Shown here piece by piece: positions 18,908-27,723 of a stretch of DNA of 64,000 bases; positions within the stretch are counted from its first letter, which is position 1, and every line of letters starts with the position of its first letter. A program made the position numbers and the translations under genes. The stretch is from assembly GCA_026416125.1 (NCBI GenBank), contig JAOAFT010000007.1, forward strand, positions 42,291 through 106,290. Direction: 5' to 3'. The notes beneath the pieces were generated by a model. That model saw only the letters and a list, made by a program, of their open reading frames with translations, was not told where the DNA came from and did no database searches. The stretch is from Bacteroidota bacterium. GTDB lineage: Bacteria; Bacteroidota; Ignavibacteria; UBA10030.

Positions 18908-20223
18908 ATGAAGAAACGTTGGATAGTTACAGCAATTGTTGTTTACCAATGGACACATCTTAGTGCTCAGTGGACTTTTTCACTCACCGAAGCTCGGACA
19001 GACATTCAAGTACTCACATCACCAGAATATGGAGGACGTGGACACTATAAGAACGGTGCTCGTCGTGCAGCATCGTATGTTGAACGTCGTTTTCAGGTGA
19101 TTGGTCTTCAACCAGTGAATGGAACGTATATGCAAAAGTTCCCATTGAAGGTTAATAGGATTATTGGGAAGCCGTTCCTTGCTATAAATGGGAGAGAGTT
19201 TCGATTAGGCATAGATTTTTTACCACACTCCTTGACCTCGTCGGGGTTTTACTGTGGTTCTATCAAGGCATTCTATGTAAAGTCAGGATTGCTCATTTCT
19301 GAAAAGGGAATCAATGACTTTGCAACAGTTACTGAGCAACATTGTGCTTTGCTTATTGATGACGATATTCCAGAAGCGATACGTAATGATACAACGGTTG
19401 ATGTACAACGTACGTTGCGTGAGGTAAGGATAGAAAATGCTAAGAAGAACATCCCTCGTGTTGTTCTAGTTCTTCAAAAGAATCTGCATATTACGTCACC
19501 GCATATTTCAATGGGAGTACCACTTTTCAGTGTCAGGAAAACTCAATTGCCACCAGTTGTTGACTCTCTTGTATTTCACGTTGTTTCTCTATTCGATACT
19601 GTTGAATCTGTGAACATTGTTGGACTTGTTCGTGGCACTGTGTATCCCGATTCTTTCCTTATTCTCTGTGCTCACTACGACCATCACAGTGGCTACAATG
19701 ACTCGTTGTACTTTCCTGGTGCCAATGATAATGCAAGTGGTGTTGCACTTTTATTACAACTAGCAAGTACGTTTATTCATAAACCATTAGCTTACTCAGT
19801 ACTCTTCATAGCGTTTGGAGGTGAAGAAGTAGGATTAGTAGGATCTCGATACTTTATTGAACACCCACTTGTACAACTCTCGAATATTGTTTCCGTATTC
19901 AATTTTGATATGGTTGCATCGGGGGATTGTAGTATTGAGGTTGGGGGGGAAGAAGATTTCTCATGGGAATATGCATTTTTTAGTTCAGTAAACGCTTCCA
20001 GTGGAGTACAACTCAATGCAACAAAAACATCACTGGGAAGTAATCACTACCCATTTGTCCAGAATGGAATACGAGCATTCTTTTTGATACAAAGAACGGT
20101 AAGCAACCATACCACACATTAGATGATAAACAGACAACGCTTGACTAGAAAGCGTTCGAAAATATGTATGTGGTCATTACGAGGTACATGAAGAAGCGGT
20201 GGAATTTAGAAGGAAGACACTAA
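18908..20223 (+). pseudogene. M28-family zinc aminopeptidase, frameshifted and interrupted
   Basis: The intact part (18908 to about 20095) encodes a signal-bearing M28 peptidase. Metal and catalytic motifs are visible: AHYDHHSG, PGANDNASG, FGGEEVG and FNFDM. After LIQR the frame is lost: the read-on frame gives a short tail ending at 20122. The -1 frame instead gives GKQPYHTLDD, which contains the last family zinc ligand (His of YHT). It then hits TAG at 20146 where Tyr is expected (LD-stop-KAFENMY) and continues to TAA at 20221. One missing base near 20096-20099 (probably GGG to GG) plus a nonsense change therefore remove the last metal ligand. Probably decayed; an assembly slip could explain one lesion but not both. 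Confidence 0.8.
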
Positions 20224-20225
20224 GA

Positions 20226-20576
20226 ATGAATACTATTTTTGTTCACAGTGAAAACCGAGAATGGGAATCACTCGGTAGTGGGTTACGAAGAAAAATTCTA
20301 GGATATGACGAACAATTGATGATGGTATGTGTTGAGTTTAGTACAGCAGGGGCCGTTGGTGCACTTCATAAGCATGTTCATCGTCAAGTAACATACGTTG
20401 CAGAGGGAGTATTTGAAGTTACAATTGGCATGGAAAAACAAGTGCTTAGAAAGGGAGATTCGTTTTTTGTTCCACCGAATGTTGAACACGGCGTTGTTGC
20501 ATTGGAGGGAGGTATGTTAATTGATGTTTTTACTCCAGCACGTGAGGATTTTCTGAAATGCGAGAATATACGATGA
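20226..20576 (+). CDS. Small cupin-domain protein
   Basis: 116 residues from the ATG at 20226, with GAAGGAAG upstream; a GTG nine codons earlier overlaps the broken peptidase gene and is less likely. A single cupin barrel is visible: metal-site histidines in LHKHVHRQ, GVFEVTIG, GDSFFVPPNVEHGV. Small single-domain cupins can be sugar-binding, isomerase-like or regulatory. The neighbours (MFS transporter, SMP-30-like protein) hint at small-molecule metabolism, without naming a substrate. Confidence 0.82.
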   Translation: MNTIFVHSENREWESLGSGLRRKILGYDEQLMMVCVEFSTAGAVGALHKHVHRQVTYVAEGVFEVTIGMEKQVLRKGDSFFVPPNVEHGVVALEGGMLIDVFTPAREDFLKCENIR

Positions 20577-21766
20577 GAGAAAACAAAAATCCTACACAGT
20601 TCTTAACAAGAACAATAGTTATTCTTTCAGCTGTGAGTTTGTTCACCGATGTTGCAAGCGAGATGCTCTATCCGGTAATGCCGTTATACTTAACGAGTAT
20701 TGGTTTTTCTGTAGCTTTCATTGGTGTACTTGAGGGAATAGCAGAAGCAACTGCTGGTATAAGTAAAGGATTCTTTGGATATCTTTCTGATCAACTCGGT
20801 ACACGGAAACCTTTTGTTCAGGTAGGATATTCGTTGAGTGCTATAGCAAAGCCCATGATAGGACTGTGGACAGCACCTGTATGGATTTTTATTGCTCGTA
20901 CACTTGAACGTTTGGGAAAAGGTATTCGGACGGGCGCTCGTGATGCTATGCTATCTGATGAATCGAAGTACGAAACTAAGGGTCGGGTTTTTGGATTCCA
21001 TCGAGCCTTCGATACGCTAGGAGCAGCGTTGGGGCCGCTGATAGCGCTTTTTTATTTGTTGTACTATCCTATGGATTATCGGATGTTGTTTTTTCTCGCT
21101 TTTATTCCTGGCCTCATTGCTAGTATTTTAACATTCTTTCTCCGTGAAGGTGCTTCGAAACCATTAACCAGAGGAATGAATATCTCGTATAATCCTATTC
21201 GGTACCTTGCGTATTGGAAAGAAGCACCTACCATATACAAACGACTAGTAATTGCGTTGCTTGCGTTTGCAGTTGTCAATAGTTCCGATGTGTTTTTACT
21301 CTTGGCAATGAAACAGCAAAGGATGAACGATACAGCTATTATTGGTGTATATATATTTTACAACCTTATCTATGCTTTCACATCGTACCCATTTGGAGCA
21401 TTAGCAGATAGAATCGGGTTGAAAACTACATTTCTTCTTGGTTTATTTTTCTTTGCCCTCGTTTATAGTGGTATGGCAATCGCAACTTCATGGCAGGGAT
21501 TTATTTTTTTATTCTTTTTCTATGGTATGTATGCTGCTGCAACAGAAGGTATTTCAAGAGCTTGGATTTCGAATTCAGTTGAACCATACCACGTTGCTAC
21601 TGCCATTGGGTTCTACACTTCATTACAAAGTATTTCGACACTTCTTGCAAGCTCCATTGCAGGGATTCTTTGGGTAACTTTTGGACCAAAAATCGTTTTT
21701 ATAAGTACAGCAATTGTTGTCTATATTATCATACTTTACATTATGATTGCAATAAACGAAAGGTAA
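20558..21766 (+). CDS. Major facilitator superfamily transporter
   Basis: A roughly 400-residue, twelve-helix MFS protein. Signature regions include SLFTDVASEMLYPVMPLYL, the GYLSDQLGTRKP loop between helices 2 and 3, and ERLGKGIRTGARD after helix 4. The ATG at 20558 overlaps the cupin gene by 19 bases; an ATG at 20573 overlapping its TGA is equally possible. Overlap implies coupled expression with the cupin. Substrate unknown; drug or metabolite efflux is the usual guess for this subgroup. Confidence 0.85.
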   Translation: MREYTMRENKNPTQFLTRTIVILSAVSLFTDVASEMLYPVMPLYLTSIGFSVAFIGVLEGIAEATAGISKGFFGYLSDQLGTRKPFVQVGYSLSAIAKPMIGLWTAPVWIFIARTLERLGKGIRTGARDAMLSDESKYETKGRVFGFHRAFDTLGAALGPLIALFYLLYYPMDYRMLFFLAFIPGLIASILTFFLREGASKPLTRGMNISYNPIRYLAYWKEAPTIYKRLVIALLAFAVVNSSDVFLLLAMKQQRMNDTAIIGVYIFYNLIYAFTSYPFGALADRIGLKTTFLLGLFFFALVYSGMAIATSWQGFIFLFFFYGMYAAATEGISRAWISNSVEPYHVATAIGFYTSLQSISTLLASSIAGILWVTFGPKIVFISTAIVVYIIILYIMIAINER

Positions 21767-21776
21767 TAAAAAAAAG

Positions 21777-22982
21777 ATGAAAAACTGTATAAAAGTATTT
21801 TTGTATGTAGCTCTCAGCATAGTATCGACACTAGTAGCTATTCCACAGGTACTTGGACCTCAGTCTTATAAACTCGATACACTTGCAGTAGGATTAAAGC
21901 AACCAGAAGGTCCACTCTGGGTTGAGGGAGTAGGACTGCTTTTTAGTGACATTATGGCGAATAAGATTTATTTGTGGTCGCCAAATACACAATCTATCAC
22001 GGTGTTTCTTGCACCATCAGATAGTTCAAATGGATTAACACTCGACCGTGAACGTCGTTTAGTACTAACTCAGATGGCAAAGCGACGGGTAGTTCGTCGT
22101 GAACATGATGGAACTCTTGTTCCACTTGCTGAAACATTCCGTGGGAAAAAATTCAACAGTCCCAATGATCTTGTTGTAAAGTCGGATGGTTCGGTATTCT
22201 TTACTGATCCAGATTTCAATGTACCTTTTGGTCAGCAAAAGGAATTGACTTTTAAAGGTATTTATAGAATTAGTACATCGGGACATATAACACTCCTTGA
22301 TAGTACTTTCGACAAACCAAATGGTATTTGTTTTTCCCCTGATGAACGCAGATTGTATGTTAATGAATCTGCTCAACGGAAAATATATGTATGGGATGTA
22401 GTAAATGATTCTGTCATTACAAATAAACGCTTGTTTTATACAATACCACAAAGTGGATACGCTGATGGTATGAAAACTGATTCATTTGGGAATCTCTACT
22501 GTACAGGACCAGGTGGTGTTTGGATTCTCTCGCCTGAGGGTACGGTACTGGGGAAAATATCAACACCTCTAAATCCGTCGAATTGTACATGGGGCGATGT
22601 TGATCGTAAAACGCTTTTTATCACTGCAGGTTATGGTCAAGGTGTTCTGTATCGAGTTCGTGTACAATCAACTTCTAATGTCGACAGAAATGCATTGCAA
22701 CCTGAAATCATGGAACTTTTCCAGAACTATCCTAATCCTTGCAATCCATCGACTACAATCATGTATCGACTGAATCAAGAAAGCATCGTAACACTTGATA
22801 TCTTTGATAGTAATGGTCGATCTCTCACAACGCTGATCCGTAGATGTCTCCAGGGAAGAGGGGTTCATACTGTACCATTCAACACTCAACAATACGCAAG
22901 TGGAGTATATTACTATCGATTAAGTGTGAATGTCGGGACGATGGCTTTAACACAAACTCGTTCCTTTGTTGTTGTCAAGTAG
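21777..22982 (+). CDS. SMP-30/gluconolactonase-like secreted protein with T9SS sorting domain
   Basis: 401 residues: signal peptide (1-26), an SMP-30/gluconolactonase beta-propeller, and a C-terminal type A sorting domain. Propeller motifs are GLKQPEGPLW, SSNGLTLD, NSPNDLVVKSDGSVFFTDPDF and DKPNGICFSPD. The sorting domain begins near 313 with LFQNYPNPCNPSTT and ends in SFVVVK. The family hydrolyses lactones with a bound divalent metal. The tail means the protein is exported and attached or released at the cell surface by the type IX system. It starts 10 bases after the MFS gene. Confidence 0.88.
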   Translation: MKNCIKVFLYVALSIVSTLVAIPQVLGPQSYKLDTLAVGLKQPEGPLWVEGVGLLFSDIMANKIYLWSPNTQSITVFLAPSDSSNGLTLDRERRLVLTQMAKRRVVRREHDGTLVPLAETFRGKKFNSPNDLVVKSDGSVFFTDPDFNVPFGQQKELTFKGIYRISTSGHITLLDSTFDKPNGICFSPDERRLYVNESAQRKIYVWDVVNDSVITNKRLFYTIPQSGYADGMKTDSFGNLYCTGPGGVWILSPEGTVLGKISTPLNPSNCTWGDVDRKTLFITAGYGQGVLYRVRVQSTSNVDRNALQPEIMELFQNYPNPCNPSTTIMYRLNQESIVTLDIFDSNGRSLTTLIRRCLQGRGVHTVPFNTQQYASGVYYYRLSVNVGTMALTQTRSFVVVK

Positions 22983-23082
22983 GAATCCATAGGCTCACAG
23001 CTCTCTGCATCCTAATGGAAAGAGTGAAAAAAACGTTGTACTTTAAAGTATAATATTAAATTTTCTGAAAGGAACGGATTCT

Positions 23083-24711
23083 ATGGGGTTACAACTGCAA
23101 CAATTAAAGAATTTTTCACCACGGAAAGGCCCGTTACTCCTTATCATTATGGATGGAATTGGGTTTGGAAAACCATACGAAGGAAATGCTGTCTATAAAG
23201 CGAAAACACCAACGTTAGATACATTGTTTCAAGCGAAACTCTTTACCACTCTGCAAGCACATGGTACAGCTGTAGGGTTACCTTCAGACGATGATATGGG
23301 CAATAGCGAAGTTGGCCACAATGCACTGGGTGCAGGTCGCGTTTTTGCTCAGGGTGCAAAACGAGTGAACCAAGCAATTGCTGATGGCAGTATTTTTACC
23401 ACACAGATATGGAAAGAATTGGTAGGGAATGTTCTTAAAAACAATGCTACAATTCACTTTATTGGGTTACTCTCAGATGGAAATGTTCATTCGCACATTG
23501 AACATTTAATCGCGTTACTCCATCAGTCAGTACGAGAAGGCATTACAAAAGCTCGTGTTCATGCCCTTCTCGATGGGCGGGATGTTCCAGAAAAATCTGC
23601 CCTCACTTATATCGATCGAATTGAAAAGGTCCTTGCCGAACTCTCGCAATCGTATGGGGTTGATTATTGCATTGCTTCCGGTGGGGGAAGAATGGTTACA
23701 ACAATGGATCGGTACTTTGCTGATTGGTCCATTGTCAAACGTGGGTGGGATGCACACGTGTTAGGGAAAGGTCGCCTTTTCACTTCAGCACGCGAAGCAG
23801 TTGAAACGTACTATGCCGAGAATCCCAAAATCACAGACCAATACCTTCCTTCTTTTGTTATTGCACGAAATGGTGTACCCTGTGGTACGATTGAAGATGG
23901 TGACAGTGTCGTGTTTTACAACTTCAGAGGCGATCGAGCTATTGAGTTGACAATGGCATTTGAGCTTGACAACTTTACAGGGTTTGATCGTGAACGTCGG
24001 CCAAAAGTTGTGTATGCAGGAATGATGCAATACGATGGCGATCTTCTACTTCCGACAAAATTTTTAGTACAACCTCCGGCTATCGATCGTACAGTGAGTG
24101 AGTATCTCTGTGCTGCTGGTGTTCGGTCGTTTGCAATCTCGGAAACACAAAAGTATGGACACGTTACGTATTTTTGGAATGGAAACCGTTCAGGGTACAT
24201 CGATGAGTCGTTGGAAACGTATGTCGAAATACCATCTGATAAAATTCAGTTTGACAAAGCTCCCAAGATGAAAGCATATGAAATTACCGAGAAGACAATT
24301 GAACTCCTCCGTAGCGGTAAGTATCAGTGGGGACGATTAAATTTTGCAAATGGCGATATGGTAGGCCATACGGGAGTGATGGAAGCTGCAATTGAAGCTG
24401 TCGAAACAGTTGATGCGTGTGTAGCGCGGTTACTCGAAGAAGTGAAAAAACTAAAGGGTATCGCTATTGTAACAGCTGACCACGGCAATGCCGATGAAAT
24501 GTTTATTGAGAAAAATGGCAAACGCGAAGTAAAAACATCGCACACACTCAATCCGGTGCCATTTACCATCGTTGATTATCAATATAACAACGAATATAGA
24601 ATCAGAGCCCTAGACAAACGAGGGCTTTCAAACGTTGCAGCAACACTCCTCAATCTTCTCGGTTTTGAAAAACCCGAAGAGTACGATCCTTCGCTCATTG
24701 AATTTATGTAA
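23083..24711 (+). CDS. gpmI: 2,3-bisphosphoglycerate-independent phosphoglycerate mutase
   Basis: A 542-residue dimanganese enzyme that interconverts 3- and 2-phosphoglycerate in glycolysis. Asp24 lies in LLIIMDGIGFGK. The phosphorylated Ser75 is in DDMGNSEVGHN. DGRDVPEKSA, the DGDSVVFYNFRGDRA loop and the C-terminal ADHGNADEM metal site are present. Full length. The ATG at 23083 has GAAAGGAA upstream. A 12-base palindrome overlaps a TATAAT just upstream and may be regulatory. Confidence 0.96.
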   Translation: MGLQLQQLKNFSPRKGPLLLIIMDGIGFGKPYEGNAVYKAKTPTLDTLFQAKLFTTLQAHGTAVGLPSDDDMGNSEVGHNALGAGRVFAQGAKRVNQAIADGSIFTTQIWKELVGNVLKNNATIHFIGLLSDGNVHSHIEHLIALLHQSVREGITKARVHALLDGRDVPEKSALTYIDRIEKVLAELSQSYGVDYCIASGGGRMVTTMDRYFADWSIVKRGWDAHVLGKGRLFTSAREAVETYYAENPKITDQYLPSFVIARNGVPCGTIEDGDSVVFYNFRGDRAIELTMAFELDNFTGFDRERRPKVVYAGMMQYDGDLLLPTKFLVQPPAIDRTVSEYLCAAGVRSFAISETQKYGHVTYFWNGNRSGYIDESLETYVEIPSDKIQFDKAPKMKAYEITEKTIELLRSGKYQWGRLNFANGDMVGHTGVMEAAIEAVETVDACVARLLEEVKKLKGIAIVTADHGNADEMFIEKNGKREVKTSHTLNPVPFTIVDYQYNNEYRIRALDKRGLSNVAATLLNLLGFEKPEEYDPSLIEFM

Positions 24712-24718
24712 TCAATCC

Positions 24719-24751
24719 TGTGGGTATGTGATTATAATGCACATACCCACA
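24719..24751 (+). terminator. 12-bp perfect hairpin after gpmI
   Basis: TGTGGGTATGTG and CACATACCCACA pair perfectly around a 9-base loop, 7 bases after the gpmI stop. There is no T run on the + strand, so it is not a classic intrinsic terminator. It may stabilise the mRNA 3' end or assist termination. Confidence 0.5.
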
Positions 24752-24782
24752 GTGTCCTCAACAGTGCTATTAGACGCATAAA

Positions 24783-24811
24783 TTGATTTTCCTTCTAATT
24801 CAAGCTATATT
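24783..24811 (+). promoter_or_regulatory. Sigma-70-type promoter of ybaB-recR
   Basis: TTGATT at 24783-24788 and TATATT at 24806-24811 with a 17-base spacer, 37 bases before the ybaB ATG. It follows the gpmI hairpin, consistent with a new transcription unit. Confidence 0.55.
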
Positions 24812-24847
24812 GATTTTTAAGTGTGATTTTTAAATAAAGGAGTATTT

Positions 24848-25189
24848 ATGTTGAAAGGTGGTTTACCAAATATGCAGCAGCTCATGAAACAAATTCAGAA
24901 AATGCAAGAGCAAATGGAAAAAGTTCAAGCGGAATTAGAGAACACAACCATAACTGCCGATGCTGGTGGAGGTATGGTACGAGTCACTGCAAATGGAAAA
25001 CAACAGATTATTAAAGTGGAAATTGAGAAAGAAGTTATCAATCCGGATGATAAGGAAATGCTTGAAGATCTTGTGACTGCAGCTGTAAACCAGGCACTCG
25101 AAAAAGCTGCGTCTCTTGCACAAACAGAGATGCAAAAAATTACCGGTGGTTTACCCAATATTCCTGGATTAAAAATACCAGGATTGTAA
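24848..25189 (+). CDS. ybaB: YbaB/EbfC nucleoid-associated protein
   Basis: A 113-residue small DNA-binding protein. The N-terminal coiled helix (MKQIQKMQEQMEKVQAELE) and the beta segment GMVRVTANGKQQIIKVEI are typical. AAAGGAG precedes the ATG. ybaB-recR is one of the most conserved gene pairs in bacteria, and recR begins 3 bases after this stop. Confidence 0.93.
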   Translation: MLKGGLPNMQQLMKQIQKMQEQMEKVQAELENTTITADAGGGMVRVTANGKQQIIKVEIEKEVINPDDKEMLEDLVTAAVNQALEKAASLAQTEMQKITGGLPNIPGLKIPGL

Positions 25190-25192
25190 TTT

Positions 25193-25792
25193 ATGGTATT
25201 TACAGCAACATCGCTAGAAGAATTAGCTGAACACTTCGCTCAATTACCTGGCATCGGGAGGAAAACGGCTCACCGCTTGGCATTGTACATCTTAAAAATG
25301 CCCCACGAAGAAGTATCAGCTCTAGCAAATGCTTTACTAACTGTTAAGGAAAAAGTACGGTACTGTTCACTTTGTGCTAATATTACTGAGAATGATCCAT
25401 GTATTATTTGTTCAGATCCAAAGCGTGACCATTCGCTCATTTGTGTGGTTGAGGAACCAAACGATGTTCTTGCTATTGAGAAAACGAACGAGTACCATGG
25501 GCTTTACCATGTTCTTGGGGGGGTATTATCACCCTTGGATGGCATTGGTCCTGAAGAATTAAAAATTAAGGAACTTTTGCATCGTGTTAGTACAACACAT
25601 ATTGATGAGGTAATTCTTGCACTGAATCCAAACGTCGAAGGTGAAGCAACAACACTTTATCTTGCGAAATTGTTAAAGCCATTTGGGATGAAAGTAACAC
25701 GCATAGCGCGTGGTCTCCCTGTTGGAGCAGATTTAGAGTTCGCTGACGAAGCAACTGTTACCCGTGCACTTGAAGGTCGAATTGTTATATAG
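25193..25792 (+). CDS. recR: Recombination protein RecR
   Basis: 199 residues acting with RecO/RecF in gap repair. The N-terminal helix-hairpin-helix contains [13 protein letters not shown]. The zinc finger is C-x2-C-x9-C-x2-C (CSLC ... CIIC). The Toprim domain starts with [15 protein letters not shown] and includes [11 protein letters not shown]. The C-terminal Walker-B-like region ([14 protein letters not shown]) is present. Length is normal. Confidence 0.96.
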   Translation: MVFTATSLEELAEHFAQLPGIGRKTAHRLALYILKMPHEEVSALANALLTVKEKVRYCSLCANITENDPCIICSDPKRDHSLICVVEEPNDVLAIEKTNEYHGLYHVLGGVLSPLDGIGPEELKIKELLHRVSTTHIDEVILALNPNVEGEATTLYLAKLLKPFGMKVTRIARGLPVGADLEFADEATVTRALEGRIVI

Positions 25793-25802
25793 TGTCATTT
25801 TT

Positions 25803-26345
25803 ATGCAGGTTATACTGTGGAATTGTTTCCTGCAAGGGTGTGATGTTTTTCAAACGCGTACACCAGAAGAGCCAGAAGTTAGTAGTGCTTCTTACGTACC
25901 AGCAACCGAACCCTCAATTGTATTCCAAAATGTAAGGAATGCATTTACTGAAAAGAACGTAGTAAACTACGGAAAAGCATTTTCTGATTCGGCTTACACG
26001 TTTGTTGCCAGTCCTCAAGCACAATTGCTGTATGGACCAATTTTCCAATCTTGGAACAAAGCAAGTGAAGAGCAGTACTTTACAACCGTATGTAATCGAT
26101 CATCACCTCGGGTTGAATGGCTTTCGGTACAAGAGCAAGCTAGAACCTCGACAACGGTTCAGTACGAAGTTACTTATAAGATAGTGGGGTTACCACAGGG
26201 CGATGTTGCAGAAGGACGATCACTTTTTACTCTGAAAGTTACACCAACACAACTTTGGGTAATCGAGCGCTGGATCGATTATGAGCTCAATGCTAGTAGT
26301 AAACAAAGTACATGGAGCACTGTGAAAGCTCTCAATGCACAATGA
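25803..26345 (+). CDS. Putative lipoprotein, tandem paralogue A
   Basis: 180 residues from the ATG at 25803; an upstream ATG at 25764 overlaps recR. A short signal ends in the lipobox LQGC. The mature part has NTF2-like features: VFQNVRNAFTEKNVVNYGKAF followed by beta segments and ending in WVIERWIDYEL. It is clearly related to the next gene (shared N-x3-A-x5-V-Y near the start and W-x-I-x-R-W near the end), so the two look like an old tandem duplication. Function unknown; envelope location inferred. Confidence 0.65.
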   Translation: MQVILWNCFLQGCDVFQTRTPEEPEVSSASYVPATEPSIVFQNVRNAFTEKNVVNYGKAFSDSAYTFVASPQAQLLYGPIFQSWNKASEEQYFTTVCNRSSPRVEWLSVQEQARTSTTVQYEVTYKIVGLPQGDVAEGRSLFTLKVTPTQLWVIERWIDYELNASSKQSTWSTVKALNAQ

Positions 26346-26863
26346 AATGTATAGAACAACCTTGGTGGATAGTACTGTGCTTAGTAGGTATCATCACTGG
26401 ATGTAATCCCTTTGCTCCTGCACTTGATGAGAGCGATGGGGCAAGTACACCGATACTCTCAGATACCCGTACATACGAAGGTGTTTTTGAGAATATTAAG
26501 TATGCATATACGTTCCGCGATACAGTAGTGTATTCACAACTTCTCGATAATGCATTCATTTTTCACTACATGGATTACGATCGAGGAGGTGAAGTTATGT
26601 GGGGCCGAGAAGAAGAGATGCGTATAACTTACGAACTGTTTCAGCACGTTACGAGACTCGACTTGGTGTGGAATCAGATTGTAGCGCTATCAATCGATAG
26701 TGCAGCAACCGCAATGAATGTAAGTAGGGGGTTTACATTGACTGTAACCTTTAACCCAAGCGATGTTGTGCGTGTCGATGGGTATGCAAATTTATTCCTT
26801 ACACGACGTTCGAGTGTTGAGCCATGGCGTATAGTCCGATGGAAAGATGAGTCGAACTATTAA
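26342..26863 (+). CDS. Putative lipoprotein, tandem paralogue B
   Basis: 173 residues starting at the ATG that overlaps the previous TGA (ATGA at 26342-26345); an in-frame ATG at 26312 lies before the signal sequence. The lipobox is GIITGC. The mature part begins after a low-complexity Ser/Asp stretch with VFENIKYAYTFRDTVVYSQLL and ends with EPWRIVRWKDE, paralleling the preceding gene. It could be a small NTF2-like ligand-binding or scaffold protein. The pair is translationally coupled. Confidence 0.65.
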   Translation: MKCIEQPWWIVLCLVGIITGCNPFAPALDESDGASTPILSDTRTYEGVFENIKYAYTFRDTVVYSQLLDNAFIFHYMDYDRGGEVMWGREEEMRITYELFQHVTRLDLVWNQIVALSIDSAATAMNVSRGFTLTVTFNPSDVVRVDGYANLFLTRRSSVEPWRIVRWKDESNY

Positions 26864-26878
26864 TTAAATGAGGTTACA

Positions 26879-27718
26879 ATGGAGAAGTTTCAAGTTGCAT
26901 ACCAAGGTGAACCTGGAGCCTTTAGCGAACAGGCAGTACTGCGTTATTTTGGGAATAAAGTAATCCCAGTACCTCAGCAAACATTTCGGGATGCATTCAT
27001 TTTTGCTGAACGACATAGGAACGCATATGCAGTAGTACCGATCGAAAACTCAGTGTATGGAAGCATTCATCAAGTGTATGACTTACTCTTACGTCACACG
27101 CTCTTTATTGTTGGCGAAGTAAAGTTACGTATTGAGCTTCACCTTATGGCACTCAAGGGAGTACGATTTAAGGATGTAAGAACAATTTATTCACAACCGC
27201 AAGCGTTGGGACAATGCGATACATTTTTGAATTCTCTGAAAAATGTGAGAGTTGAGGCATTCCACGATACAGCAGCTGCAGCAAAACTCATTAGAACTGA
27301 TCAACGGCGGGATGCTGCAGCTATTGCAAGTGCTTTTGCAGCAAAACAGTATGGGTTAACGATACTTCGAAGGAATGTGGAAAGCGATCACCAAAATTTT
27401 ACACGGTTCATAGTCCTTTCAAAGAAACAATCGCTTCCGAAAAACGACGGAAAAACATCTCTTGTCTTTGCTGTTAAGAATATTCCAGGAGCACTTTTTA
27501 AGGCTATTGCTGTATTTGCACTCCGCGACATTAATCTTCTTAAAATTGAATCTCGCCCCTATAGAGGGAAACCATGGCAATATTTATTTTACCTTGATGT
27601 TCAAGGTCGGCCAAATGCAACACCACTGAAGGAAGCACTCAACCACCTTGCGGAAGTGAGCATGTTTGTAAAACTTCTGGGGAGTTACTTACCATCACAG
27701 AGTGACAGAGAGGAGTGA
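26879..27718 (+). CDS. pheA: Prephenate dehydratase
   Basis: A 279-residue enzyme making phenylpyruvate in phenylalanine synthesis. The PDT domain shows AYQGEPGAFSEQAV at the start, VPIENSVYGSIHQVYDLL, and NFTRFIVLSK. A C-terminal ACT domain (KTSLVFAVKNIPGALFKAI ... IESRPYRGKPWQYLFYLD) provides feedback by phenylalanine. It lacks a chorismate mutase domain, as in stand-alone PDTs. GAGG precedes the ATG. It slightly overlaps the longest possible ftsX frame. Confidence 0.93.
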   Translation: MEKFQVAYQGEPGAFSEQAVLRYFGNKVIPVPQQTFRDAFIFAERHRNAYAVVPIENSVYGSIHQVYDLLLRHTLFIVGEVKLRIELHLMALKGVRFKDVRTIYSQPQALGQCDTFLNSLKNVRVEAFHDTAAAAKLIRTDQRRDAAAIASAFAAKQYGLTILRRNVESDHQNFTRFIVLSKKQSLPKNDGKTSLVFAVKNIPGALFKAIAVFALRDINLLKIESRPYRGKPWQYLFYLDVQGRPNATPLKEALNHLAEVSMFVKLLGSYLPSQSDREE

Positions 27719-27723
27719 TTTCA

